The translations under genes were made by a program, and so were the position numbers. From assembly GCA_000432275.1 (NCBI GenBank), contig HF995323.1:81971-98988 (forward strand): a DNA stretch of 17,018 nt, in the 5' to 3' direction. Of this stretch, positions 1 to 7,171 are shown in pieces. How positions within the stretch are numbered: position 1 is the stretch's first letter; each line of letters begins with the position of its first letter. The stretch comes from Proteobacteria bacterium CAG:495 (GTDB taxonomy: Bacteria > Pseudomonadota > Alphaproteobacteria > RF32 > CAG-239). The notes below the pieces were generated by a model. The model saw nothing but the letters and a program-made list of their open reading frames with translations. It was not told the origin of the DNA and searched no databases.

Positions 1-1
1 T

Positions 2-130
2 TTTGCTGGATTTTCGGAGCTTATTGCCGGCCTGTCGTCGATAATTGTCTTGATTCCTTATTATTTCTGGCTATTCTTAAACCGTGCACGTTTCAGGCAA
101 CAGTTTAATTTCAAAATATCCAAACAATAA
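2..130 (+). CDS. C-terminal fragment of a membrane protein, probably RseC/MucC family
   Basis: Only the last 42 codons are present; the frame is open from base 2 to a TAA at 128-130. The fragment has one hydrophobic segment (roughly residues 7-26, rich in I, L, V, with a PYY turn) followed by a basic tail ending in FKISKQ. RseC/MucC proteins are small inner-membrane proteins with two helices, linked to sigma-E control or to the Rnf-dependent SoxR-reducing system, and in some phyla they sit directly upstream of rnfB. The pattern 'helix, PYY, short basic tail' and the 17-base gap to rnfB fit that family. It is likely the first gene of the rnf operon. Identity is an inference from a short fragment; any other small membrane protein is possible. 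Confidence 0.5.
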   Translation, partial: FAGFSELIAGLSSIIVLIPYYFWLFLNRARFRQQFNFKISKQ

Positions 131-147
131 ATTTCACGGGGAAACCA

Positions 148-999
148 ATGGAAAATATAGTCTTATTGAATATGTTGGTATTAGGGAGCATAGCTCTGGT
201 GGCCGCCGTAATTCTTTATGTCGTCTCAAAAAAATTTGCCGTTAGGGAAAATCCCAAAATCGCCGAAATTGAAGAGCTTTTGCCTCAGGCAAACTGCGGC
301 GGATGCGGCAAAGCCGGCTGCCATGACTTTGCCGACGCCTGTGCCGGCGTGGACGAAGCCGGTTTTCCCCAGCTGTTCTGCCCCGTAGGCGGCCAGGCCG
401 TAATGGACAAGATAGCCGCGAAACTCGGTTTTCAAGCCGTAGCCAAAGAACCGACCGTCGCCGTTTTACGTTGCAACGGCACCTGTAAAAACGCCCCCGC
501 CAAAATATGTTATGACGGTGTAAGCAGCTGCCAGATTGCTTCCCGCATATCCAGCGGCCAAACCGGTTGTCCTACCGGCTGTCTCCGATTGGGAGACTGC
601 GTCAAGGTATGTAAGTTTGATGCCTTGCACATTGACCCCGAAACCGGCATCCCGGTCGTAGATGAAGACAAATGCACGTCCTGCGGCGCCTGCGTCAAAA
701 TGTGTCCGCGGCAATTGTTTGAAATCCGTCCCAAAGGCAAAAACGGCAACCGCGTATACGTTGCCTGCCGCAACACCCAAAAGGGAGCTGTCGCCCGTAA
801 AAACTGCGCAGTCGCATGCATCGGCTGTATGAAATGCGCCAAAATCAATCCGGAAATAAAAGTCGAAAACAATTTATCCTATATTCCGGTTTCGGTTTCT
901 GCCGAGGAATACGGTGCCCAACTGGCGCAAAACTGCCCCACCGGCGCTATCATATGCACCAAATGCACGCCGGCGCCACAGGAGAAAAACAATGATTAA
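148..999 (+). CDS. rnfB: Rnf electron transport complex subunit B (ferredoxin-like Fe-S subunit)
   Basis: RnfB accepts electrons from ferredoxin and passes them into the membrane-bound Rnf complex. The 283-residue protein has an N-terminal membrane helix (about residues 5-26), then the four-cysteine cluster domain C50-x2-C53-x4-C58...C78 shared by RnfB and related proteins. A long cysteine-rich region follows, with C141/C145/C151/C155, a classical CxxCxxCxxxCP at 176-187, and further clusters at C220/C224/C227/C230 with C263. This makes it longer than the roughly 190-residue enterobacterial RnfB and similar to the long forms of anaerobes. The ATG at 148 follows a GGGGAAA ribosome-binding region at 138-144. 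It is the first complete gene of a tight operon; its end overlaps the start of rnfC. Confidence 0.96.
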   Translation: MENIVLLNMLVLGSIALVAAVILYVVSKKFAVRENPKIAEIEELLPQANCGGCGKAGCHDFADACAGVDEAGFPQLFCPVGGQAVMDKIAAKLGFQAVAKEPTVAVLRCNGTCKNAPAKICYDGVSSCQIASRISSGQTGCPTGCLRLGDCVKVCKFDALHIDPETGIPVVDEDKCTSCGACVKMCPRQLFEIRPKGKNGNRVYVACRNTQKGAVARKNCAVACIGCMKCAKINPEIKVENNLSYIPVSVSAEEYGAQLAQNCPTGAIICTKCTPAPQEKNND

Positions 1000-2314
1000 G
1001 CTAAAAACCTTTGCCATCGGCGGCATTCACCCCGACAAACACAAAATAACCACAGATTCTCCCATTATTGACGCCGGGCTGCCTGAAACGGTTTATATCC
1101 CCGTTAAACAACATATCGGTTCTCCCGCCAAAATTATGGTAAAAAAAGGCGACCGTGTCAAAGTAGGCACAATGCTCGCCGATGCCGACGGTATCGTATC
1201 TTCCGACGTACACTCTTCTGTTTCGGGAGAAGTGCTGAAAGTCGAAGCCGTTGAAGGCGAATTCGGCTATCTTGAAGATATGATTACCATCAAGGTAGAA
1301 GGCGACGAATTCGAAGAAAGCATTGACCGCTCAACCGAAATTAACCGGGAAATTCCGTTTTCGCCGGAAGAAATCGTGGCAAAAATTCGCGAAGCCGGCA
1401 TCGTCGGCATGGGCGGCGCCGGTTATCCCACGCCCATCAAGACGAAACTGCCCGAAGGCAAAAAAGTCGATTGCCTGATTATCAACGGCATCGAATGTGA
1501 ACCTTTCCTGACTGCGGACGACCGCCTGATGATTGAAAAGGCGGAACAAATCGTTATCGGAGCAAAAATCATCAACAAAGCACTGGGCATTCAAAACGCC
1601 ATTATTGCCATTGACGAAAACAAACCCCGGGCAATTGAAATACTCACCAAAATAACCAAGACCTATATCGGCGTAAACGTCCAGGTTTGCTCTACCAAAT
1701 ATCCTCAGGGCGGCGAAAAACAGCTGATTACCGCCGTTACCGGAAGAGAAGTTCCGTCTGGAAAACTTCCTGCCGACGCCGGATGCTTGGTTCAAAACGT
1801 CGGAACCGTTTTTGCCATCTATGAGGCGGTAATGAAAAACAAACCTCTGTTTGAGCGCATCGTAACCGTCAGCGGAGATGCCTGTCTTCATCCCGCCAAC
1901 TACCGAGTCAGGGTAGGGACCCCGGCATCTTTCCTGATTGAAAAGGCCGGCGGAATGACACCGGAAACGGCACAGGTGATTTTCGGCGGTCCGATGATGG
2001 GAACGTCTGCGTTTAACGTCAACGCCCCCATAACCAAGCTGACTTCCGGAATTTTGCTGCTGTCCGACCGTCTGACTCACAAAGAGGCCGAACAAAGCTG
2101 CATTCGCTGCGGCAAATGCGGCGAAGTATGCCCCATGGGACTGCAACCGTTCCGCATCGGTCAGTTCGTCCGTGCCGATATGCTGGAAGAAACCAAGGAA
2201 TGCAATGTTTTAGACTGTATTGAATGTGGCTGCTGCGCCTTCACCTGTCCCGCTAACTTGCCTTTGTTGGACTATTGCAAACTTGCTAAATACGAACTAA
2301 AGAGGAAAAAATAA
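992..2314 (+). CDS. rnfC: Rnf electron transport complex subunit C (NADH/FMN and Fe-S subunit)
   Basis: RnfC is the peripheral subunit thought to exchange electrons with NAD(H), using FMN and two 4Fe-4S clusters. The start is the ATG at 992, preceded by AGGAG at 980-984; it overlaps the rnfB stop (997-999) by eight bases. An open frame continues upstream to 914 but lies inside rnfB and lacks the family's N-terminus. The 440-residue product has an N-terminal lipoyl-like/barrel-sandwich part (about 40-100), the glycine-rich nucleotide motif GMGGAGYPT at 139-147, ECEP at 168-171, and two ferredoxin clusters near the end: C370/C373/C376/C380 and C409/C412/C415/C419, with C404 and C414 as additional cysteines. 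The length is that of the short form without the long repeat-rich tail of E. coli RsxC. Confidence 0.97.
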   Translation: MIKLKTFAIGGIHPDKHKITTDSPIIDAGLPETVYIPVKQHIGSPAKIMVKKGDRVKVGTMLADADGIVSSDVHSSVSGEVLKVEAVEGEFGYLEDMITIKVEGDEFEESIDRSTEINREIPFSPEEIVAKIREAGIVGMGGAGYPTPIKTKLPEGKKVDCLIINGIECEPFLTADDRLMIEKAEQIVIGAKIINKALGIQNAIIAIDENKPRAIEILTKITKTYIGVNVQVCSTKYPQGGEKQLITAVTGREVPSGKLPADAGCLVQNVGTVFAIYEAVMKNKPLFERIVTVSGDACLHPANYRVRVGTPASFLIEKAGGMTPETAQVIFGGPMMGTSAFNVNAPITKLTSGILLLSDRLTHKEAEQSCIRCGKCGEVCPMGLQPFRIGQFVRADMLEETKECNVLDCIECGCCAFTCPANLPLLDYCKLAKYELKRKK

Positions 2315-2319
2315 CGACT

Positions 2320-3318
2320 ATGCTCAAAATCTCGACTGCTCCTCATATGCACACCGACCGCACCACCGCAAGCCTGATGCGTGACGTTGTCATCGCCTTG
2401 CTCCCCGCTGCCGTTGCCGCTGTGCTGTTTTTTGGCGTCGGAGCTCTGAAAGTAATACTGACGTCTGTTGCCGGCTGTGTTTTATTTGAATACCTTGCCG
2501 GCCGCTATTGGTTCAAGACCGGAAACACGACTCGCGATTTTTCCGCCGTCATCACCGGTCTGCTGCTGGCCTTTAATTTGCCGAGCACTATGCCGATATT
2601 AATGATTTTGGTCGGTTGTTTTATCGCCATTGTCGTTGCCAAGCTCTGCTACGGCGGTCTCGGAAAAAACATTTTCAATCCGGCTCTGGTCGGACGCGTG
2701 TTCCTTTTTATTTCCTTTCCCGTGCAAATGACGATTTGGCCGAAACCGGACTTCTTAAACTTTTTTTCAACCGATGTTCAAACCGGCGCCACGACTTTAG
2801 GAATTCTGAAGCACCTGGATGCCCAAACCTCGGCAACCGCGCTGACTCAGGGACAGTTCTCTGCCCATGACCTGCCGACCTACTGGCAGATGTTTGTCGG
2901 ATATACCGGCGGTTGCATCGGCGAAGTCTCCGCTTTGGCCTTGCTGCTAGGACTTGCCTATATGCTTTACCGTCGCGTAATCACCTGGCATATTTCGTTT
3001 TATTACATTTCCACCGTTTTTCTCATCACAGCCGTCATGTGGCTCATTACCGGCGATGTAAAATATGAACCGGTTACCCACTTGCTCTCCGGAGGATTGA
3101 TGCTGGGAGCCATATTTATGGCCACCGATTACACAACCTCGCCAATGAGCAAAAACGGACAAATTCTTTTTGCGGTTTGCTGTGCAATTTTAACCGTCAT
3201 CATCAGACTTTACAGCGCATATCCCGAAGGCGTTTCTTTTGCCATCCTGATTATGAACGCTTTTGTTCCGCTGATTGACAAATATTCAAAACCGCGCATT
3301 TACGGCACCCGGAGGTAA
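2320..3318 (+). CDS. rnfD: Rnf electron transport complex subunit D (membrane flavoprotein)
   Basis: RnfD is an integral membrane subunit related to NqrB and carries a covalently bound FMN. The 332-residue protein is strongly hydrophobic, with helices around 22-60, 76-110, 122-140, 192-217, 223-243 and 251-310. The flavinylation motif, normally (S/T)GAT, appears as T155-G-A-T158 in the segment VQTGATTL; T158 is the predicted FMN attachment residue. Conserved family segments are visible, including NPALVGRVF at 120-128 and the C-terminal block TDYTTSPMS. It starts five bases after the rnfC stop and its stop overlaps the ribosome-binding site of rnfG. Confidence 0.96.
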   Translation: MLKISTAPHMHTDRTTASLMRDVVIALLPAAVAAVLFFGVGALKVILTSVAGCVLFEYLAGRYWFKTGNTTRDFSAVITGLLLAFNLPSTMPILMILVGCFIAIVVAKLCYGGLGKNIFNPALVGRVFLFISFPVQMTIWPKPDFLNFFSTDVQTGATTLGILKHLDAQTSATALTQGQFSAHDLPTYWQMFVGYTGGCIGEVSALALLLGLAYMLYRRVITWHISFYYISTVFLITAVMWLITGDVKYEPVTHLLSGGLMLGAIFMATDYTTSPMSKNGQILFAVCCAILTVIIRLYSAYPEGVSFAILIMNAFVPLIDKYSKPRIYGTRR

Positions 3319-3323
3319 GGCTT

Positions 3324-3914
3324 ATGAGCAACAAGACCAAAACATCCTCAAGTTTTTTTAATATGGTGGTTACGCTGGTGCTGATTGCCGTCCTTTCGGC
3401 GTTTGTCCTTGCCAAAGTGGAACTGTTTACCAAAGAGCCCATTCAAAAAGCCAAAGACCAACGGGAGCTCCAGGCCATTTCGGAAGTCGTCAACGAATTC
3501 GACAACAATCCCTTTGAAGAAAGGATGATTATCACCACTCCGAACAAAAAACACAAGCTGGAACTTTATCCCGCGCGCAAAGACGGCGTCATCAACTCTT
3601 TCGCCATCAAAACCTACACCAATACCGGATTTGGCGGAAGAATGGAACTGATTGTCGGTTTCTACATCGACGGAACAATAAAAAATTTCAAAGTCATCGA
3701 CCACAAAGAAACGCCAGGCTTGGGATCAAAAGTCAATGAACCGCGTTTCAAAGAACAGTTTAACGGCTTTAATCCCAGCAAACATAAATTCAAGGTAAAA
3801 CAAGACGGCGGCGAAATTGACGCCGTAACTGCGGCAACCATCAGTTCCCGCGCCGTTATCAGCGCCATTCAGCGGGCGGTTGACGCTTACAATAACTTTA
3901 ATGCAGGTAATTAG
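3324..3914 (+). CDS. rnfG: Rnf electron transport complex subunit G (periplasmic-side flavoprotein)
   Basis: RnfG (related to NqrC) has one N-terminal helix and an extracytoplasmic FMN-binding domain. The 196-residue product has a helix at about 12-31, a conserved GFGG at the edge of the domain, the segment DHKETPGLGSK that is diagnostic of the family, and the C-terminal flavinylation region DAVTAATISS at about 166-175. In this region the usual SGAT is replaced by T169-A-A-T172; the final threonine, which would carry FMN, is kept. The start ATG at 3324 has a strong GGAGGT at 3311-3316 overlapping the rnfD stop. An ApbE-type flavin transferase is needed to load FMN; none is encoded in this window. 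Confidence 0.95.
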   Translation: MSNKTKTSSSFFNMVVTLVLIAVLSAFVLAKVELFTKEPIQKAKDQRELQAISEVVNEFDNNPFEERMIITTPNKKHKLELYPARKDGVINSFAIKTYTNTGFGGRMELIVGFYIDGTIKNFKVIDHKETPGLGSKVNEPRFKEQFNGFNPSKHKFKVKQDGGEIDAVTAATISSRAVISAIQRAVDAYNNFNAGN

Positions 3915-3916
3915 TC

Positions 3917-4513
3917 ATGGATAAAACAAGTCTTAACAACCTTACGCGCGGCATTATCAGAGAAAATCCCACATTTGTCATGCTGCTCGGTATGTGCCCG
4001 ACATTGGGCGTAACCACCTCGGCTTTGAACGGATTGGGCATGGGGCTCGCGACATTATTCGTCCTAATCCTGTCCAACGCAGCCATTGCTCTGGTAAAAA
4101 ACTTTATTCCCGATATGGTACGCATTCCCAGCTTCATTGTCATCATCGCGTCGTTCGTAACCGTTGTAGACCTGTTGATGGCAGCTTACCTCCCGACGTT
4201 GCACGCCGCTTTGGGCATTTTTATTCCCCTGATTGTCGTAAACTGCATCATTTTAGGCCGTGCGGAGGCCTTTGCCTCAAAAAACAATCTGTTTCAGTCC
4301 GTACTTGACGCAATCGGCATGGGCATTGGTTTTACGCTGGGATTAACCCTTCTGGGGTCGGTCCGGGAGATTCTCGGCAACGGATCGCTGTTTGGCTATG
4401 GCTTTTTGGGTGAAGATGCCAATACCATGCTGTTGTTTATTATGCCGCCGGGAGCGTTTTTGGCACTGGCCGGGTTGATAGTAACCGTTAACCATCTTCG
4501 GAGAGCAAAATAA
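3917..4513 (+). CDS. rnfE: Rnf electron transport complex subunit E (membrane subunit)
   Basis: RnfE is one of the two pseudo-symmetric six-helix subunits (NqrD-like) that form the electron and ion path through the membrane. The 198-residue protein starts two bases after the rnfG stop. It shows the two half-helix cysteine motifs of the family: C27 in LLGMCPTLGVT and C110 in VVNCIILGRAEAFA. In NqrD/NqrE and Rnf structures the equivalent cysteines hold an intramembrane 2Fe-2S cluster together with the pair from the sister subunit. The length and hydrophobic profile are normal for the family. The LGRAEAFA stretch separates it from RnfA. Confidence 0.97.
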   Translation: MDKTSLNNLTRGIIRENPTFVMLLGMCPTLGVTTSALNGLGMGLATLFVLILSNAAIALVKNFIPDMVRIPSFIVIIASFVTVVDLLMAAYLPTLHAALGIFIPLIVVNCIILGRAEAFASKNNLFQSVLDAIGMGIGFTLGLTLLGSVREILGNGSLFGYGFLGEDANTMLLFIMPPGAFLALAGLIVTVNHLRRAK

Positions 4514-4515
4514 AC

Positions 4516-5091
4516 ATGGCGTATTTTATGATTTTTATTACCGGAATATTTGTTAATAACATCATTCTGTCGCAGTTTTTGGGAATTTGTCCGTTTCTCG
4601 GCGTTTCAAAAAAAATTTCCACTGCCGCGGGTATGGGTTTTGCCGTTATGTTCGTCATGACCATCTCCACTATAGTGACGTTCCTGATTTATTACACATT
4701 CTTACAACCCTACGAACTCACTTTTATGACGACGGTAACGTTCATCCTGGTGATTGCGGCACTTGTGCAAATGGTCGAAATCATCATCAAGAAAGTTTCG
4801 CCGGCTCTTTATCAGGCTTTGGGAATATTCCTGCCGCTCATTACCACTAACTGCGCCGTTTTGGGTATTGCCATTCTGACCATTCAGAAAAACTACACGC
4901 TTGTTGCCGGAGTTTGTTACGCTCTGGCGGCTTCAATGGGCTTTACGCTGGCCATTATCCTCTTTGCCGGCATCCGCGAACGCCTGAATTTTACCGCGGT
5001 TCCCAAAGCTTTGCGCGGAACGCCGATAGCCCTGATTAGCGCCGGATTGCTTTCCATGGCGTTTATGGGCTTTGCCGGTATCAGCAACTAG
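4516..5091 (+). CDS. rnfA: Rnf electron transport complex subunit A (membrane subunit)
   Basis: RnfA (NqrE-like) is the sister subunit of RnfE and the last gene of the operon. The 191-residue, six-helix protein carries C25 in LGICPFLGVS and C113 in ITTNCAVLG, the two cysteines expected to complete the intramembrane iron-sulfur site. It starts two bases after the rnfE stop, so the two proteins are probably made in equal amounts by translational coupling. The family's N-terminus is clear (short helix, then VNNIILSQFLG). A hairpin terminator follows 15 bases after the stop. The position of rnfA at the end of the operon, instead of at the front as in gamma-proteobacteria and Rhodobacter, is the notable feature. 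Confidence 0.97.
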   Translation: MAYFMIFITGIFVNNIILSQFLGICPFLGVSKKISTAAGMGFAVMFVMTISTIVTFLIYYTFLQPYELTFMTTVTFILVIAALVQMVEIIIKKVSPALYQALGIFLPLITTNCAVLGIAILTIQKNYTLVAGVCYALAASMGFTLAIILFAGIRERLNFTAVPKALRGTPIALISAGLLSMAFMGFAGISN

Positions 5092-5106
5092 TTTCCGGAT
5101 AAACAG

Positions 5107-5140
5107 AAGGCCCGCATTGTCCTGACGACAATCGGGCCTT
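5107..5140. terminator. Hairpin terminator between rnfA and the convergent gene
   Basis: The stem pairs AAGGCCCG-ATTGTC with GACAATCGGGCCTT around a CTGAC loop, with one bulged C on the left arm. It is followed by GTGTTTT on the plus strand, a weak T tract. It lies 15 bases after the rnfA stop and 10 bases from the stop of the convergent minus-strand gene, so it probably serves both directions. Confidence 0.75.
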
Positions 5141-5150
5141 GTGTTTTGGA

Positions 5151-5501
5151 TTAATTTAAAGATTTGTAACCTTCAAATTCGTTCAACGGAATGATTTCTG
5201 TCTCTCCCTGTGTTTGGGCCACGACAAAATATTCCGAACCGCGGCTTTGTCTGTAAGCCTTAAGCAGTTTCAACGTTTCCGCCGAATTTTTGAATTCTTC
5301 CGCAGCCTGGGCATAACTGACTTTGCGAGTATTCCAGCCGATGATAATCCTGACGGGATACGATACGCCGGGCAAAAGAGTATATTTCACGACATAGGAA
5401 AAACCTTCTCCCTTAGCTTTCTGAACGACCAGATTAAAATCCTTGCTGATTCTGCTGTCAGTACCTAAGCAGCAATACGGGCCAAAATAATATCCTTCCA
5501 T
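5151..5501 (-). CDS. Hypothetical small protein, no recognised family
   Basis: I do not recognise this 116-residue protein. It begins MEGYYFGPYCCLG, contains two adjacent cysteines near the N-terminus, and reads like a small soluble alpha/beta protein: a beta-type stretch (FSYVVKYTLL, PVRIIIGW), an amphipathic helix (about 65-92) and a final beta-type stretch (EYFVVAQ, TEIIPL). There is no signal peptide or membrane helix. The frame is open further upstream to a TTG at 5528, which would add nine residues; neither start has a clear Shine-Dalgarno sequence, so the ATG is chosen by default. Codon use resembles its neighbours and the frame is not an antisense shadow of another gene. It converges on rnfA and is preceded by the glycosylase gene on the same strand, 90 bases away. 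Confidence 0.65.
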   Translation of the reverse strand: MEGYYFGPYCCLGTDSRISKDFNLVVQKAKGEGFSYVVKYTLLPGVSYPVRIIIGWNTRKVSYAQAAEEFKNSAETLKLLKAYRQSRGSEYFVVAQTQGETEIIPLNEFEGYKSLN

Positions 5502-5591
5502 AGCACATAATATTTTGAGGTTGAACAATATAATTTAATATTCTTAGATAACGTACCCTCAAATCTAAAAACATTAACCTTTTTTGTCAAT

Positions 5592-6233
5592 TTATTTGTT
5601 CACCAGGCTTTGCAGATTCCTCAAAACGTCTTCAAACATCTGCTCGGTCAAAACCCCCGTATTGACGTTGTAACGCGAGGTATGATAGGAGTTCACCATC
5701 CATAAGTTATGGCGATCCAAACGATGTACGCCGTTGTGGGTAAACTTGAATGCTGATTTTTTGTACCCCAACACGCTCAACACCGCATTATGCGCAACGC
5801 TTCCCAAGGTCAAAACGGCTCTAAGATTAGGCATGGAAGCTATTTCCGCCGTCAGATAAGCGCCGCAGTTCTTAACCTCGTCACCGGTAACTTTATTTTG
5901 CGGCGGCACACAACGAACCGAATTGGTGATTCTGACGTTTATCAAACGAAATCCGTCGTCTTTGCGCCTTTGATAGTCGCCTTCCGCCCAACCGTATTTC
6001 TTCAACATCGGATACAGCAAATCCCCCGCATAATCTCCGGTAAAAGGGCGGTTAGTCTGGTTTGCGCCGTTAAGTCCGGGAGCAAGACCCACCACCAGGA
6101 TTTGAGCTTCCAGCGGACCAAAAGGCTCCACCGGACCATTGTAATAATGCGGATACTTGGCAATGTTCGCCTGCCGAAATTCAATCAGGCGAGGGCATTT
6201 GCAACAGCTTTTATCAGGACACACAAAACTCAT
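5592..6233 (-). CDS. Uracil-DNA glycosylase, family 5 (UDGb type)
   Basis: The product would remove uracil, and perhaps other deaminated bases, from DNA in base-excision repair. The 213-residue protein has the family signatures: an N-terminal cysteine cluster (C10-x2-C13 in the segment ending CPRL) that with C108 and C123 should hold a 4Fe-4S cluster; motif GLAPGLNGANQT at 49-60 followed by FTGD; NSVRCVPPQNK at 104-114; and NSYHTSRYN at 181-189 with H184, followed by TGVLT. The nonpolar GLAPG motif and the SYHxSRxNxxTG block point to family 5 over family 4. The ATG at 6233 is chosen over a TTG at 6239 because AAAGG lies eight bases upstream of the ATG and would touch the TTG. Confidence 0.93.
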   Translation of the reverse strand: MSFVCPDKSCCKCPRLIEFRQANIAKYPHYYNGPVEPFGPLEAQILVVGLAPGLNGANQTNRPFTGDYAGDLLYPMLKKYGWAEGDYQRRKDDGFRLINVRITNSVRCVPPQNKVTGDEVKNCGAYLTAEIASMPNLRAVLTLGSVAHNAVLSVLGYKKSAFKFTHNGVHRLDRHNLWMVNSYHTSRYNVNTGVLTEQMFEDVLRNLQSLVNK

Positions 6234-6335
6234 TTTCAAGCCTTTCGAAAAATTTTTTAATAATTTAGCACTTAATGTTTAATATTTCGCAAACACACCG
6301 TCCGGTTGGCTTTGTTCCACATAAAAATATTTTAG

Positions 6336-6364
6336 TTGCAAATATTTTTTTATCCTGCTATTGT
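6336..6364 (+). promoter_or_regulatory. Predicted sigma-70-type promoter of the first outer-membrane protein gene
   Basis: TTGCAA at 6336-6341 and TATTGT at 6359-6364 are separated by exactly 17 bases, in a very AT-rich stretch with a T run. The predicted transcript would start near 6371, leaving a leader of roughly 95 bases. This is a motif match only. Confidence 0.45.
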
Positions 6365-6371
6365 TTTTCTC

Positions 6372-6396
6372 GTAATTGGAACTAAATCACAATTAC
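6372..6396 (+). promoter_or_regulatory. Inverted repeat at the predicted transcript start of the first outer-membrane protein gene
   Basis: GTAATTG at 6372-6378 and CAATTAC at 6390-6396 form a perfect 7-base inverted repeat with an 11-base spacer, directly downstream of the predicted -10 box. It could be an operator, or a 5'-end hairpin that stabilises the mRNA. An 8-base direct repeat TGGACTAT follows at 6405-6412 and 6418-6425. Confidence 0.4.
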
Positions 6397-6465
6397 AACT
6401 CTCCTGGACTATAAATATGGACTATCGTATGTGAAAAAACTTATTTATAAATGGAGTTTATACAA

Positions 6466-7038
6466 ATGAATAAAGCTTTATTGTTAGCAGGCGCAGCCTG
6501 TGTTTTATGTCTTTCCACCCCAGCTAAAGCACAACAGATGTTCGGTCACGAAATCGAGCCGTATATCGGTGCCGACTATATCTTCACCAGTGCTGACTTC
6601 AAAAAGGCCGGCAATCTTCTTAAAGAAGACTACAACGGCGGTGCCGTCAACATTGGTACCCGTCTGGGCAAATATGCCGGTTTGGAAGCTTACTATCAGA
6701 TGACCGGTGAAAGAAAAGCCAAACACGAAAGCGGTTCAGACCTCAAGAGCAAATTCCGTTCTTACGGTTTAGACCTCTTTGGTTACCTGCCGCTCGGCTG
6801 TGCCGACAAAGTTGACTTGCTGGCTTCCGTCGGTGCCGGAAACTATACTCTTAAAGTTAAAGGGGATCCGACCGGCGAATACGATAAGGATCATATGGGC
6901 TATCGTTTCGGTGTCGGTGCCCAGTACAACTTCAATGAACACGTTTCTGCACGTGTAATGGGTCGTTACACCTATGTTGATACCAAATATCTTGACAGCT
7001 TGATGGAAGTCAATGCCGGTTTAAGATATACTTTCTAA
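6466..7038 (+). CDS. Outer-membrane beta-barrel protein (porin-like/OmpA-like fold), paralogue 1
   Basis: The 190-residue precursor has a signal peptide (positively charged N-end, hydrophobic core, cleavage expected after A22 in AKA) and a mature part of alternating amphipathic strands typical of an 8-stranded barrel. It ends in a strand with terminal phenylalanine (GLRYTF), the usual signal for the BAM complex. The family is the small outer-membrane beta-barrel group that includes surface antigens; a specific function cannot be read from sequence. The start is the ATG at 6466, with GGAG at 6453-6456; an in-frame ATG at 6451 overlaps that site and is not preferred. It is a tandem paralogue of the next gene, and its own promoter and terminator suggest independent, probably strong expression. 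Confidence 0.85.
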   Translation: MNKALLLAGAACVLCLSTPAKAQQMFGHEIEPYIGADYIFTSADFKKAGNLLKEDYNGGAVNIGTRLGKYAGLEAYYQMTGERKAKHESGSDLKSKFRSYGLDLFGYLPLGCADKVDLLASVGAGNYTLKVKGDPTGEYDKDHMGYRFGVGAQYNFNEHVSARVMGRYTYVDTKYLDSLMEVNAGLRYTF

Positions 7039-7050
7039 TCTGACTGCGTT

Positions 7051-7084
7051 TATAACCGCTTTCGTTTTTTCGGAAGCGGTTATA
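7051..7084 (+). terminator. Rho-independent terminator after outer-membrane paralogue 1
   Basis: A 14-base stem (TATAACCGCTTTCG against CGGAAGCGGTTATA, with one G-T pair) surrounds a loop of six T and is followed by a T-rich stretch. It begins 12 bases after the stop codon, so the second paralogue probably has its own promoter in 7085-7150. Confidence 0.85.
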
Positions 7085-7171
7085 TTTTAATTTAATTTAT
7101 TACAATCTTAAAATTTCGGTTTTCTTAAGACTTACACAAGAAAAAACACAACAACTTGGAGCTTAAAAGAT

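Noticed and set aside
914..991. Upstream extension of rnfC by 26 codons
   Set aside because: It lies inside rnfB in another frame, has no homology to the RnfC N-terminus, and the ATG at 992 has a good AGGAG.
1331..2146. Long open frame on the minus strand inside rnfC
   Set aside because: It is antisense to a certain gene with conserved motifs and its translation has no family features; it is a composition effect.
6417..6434. Five-codon mini-ORF (MDYRM) in the outer-membrane gene leader
   Set aside because: Such short frames are expected by chance, and there is no ribosome-binding site in front of it.
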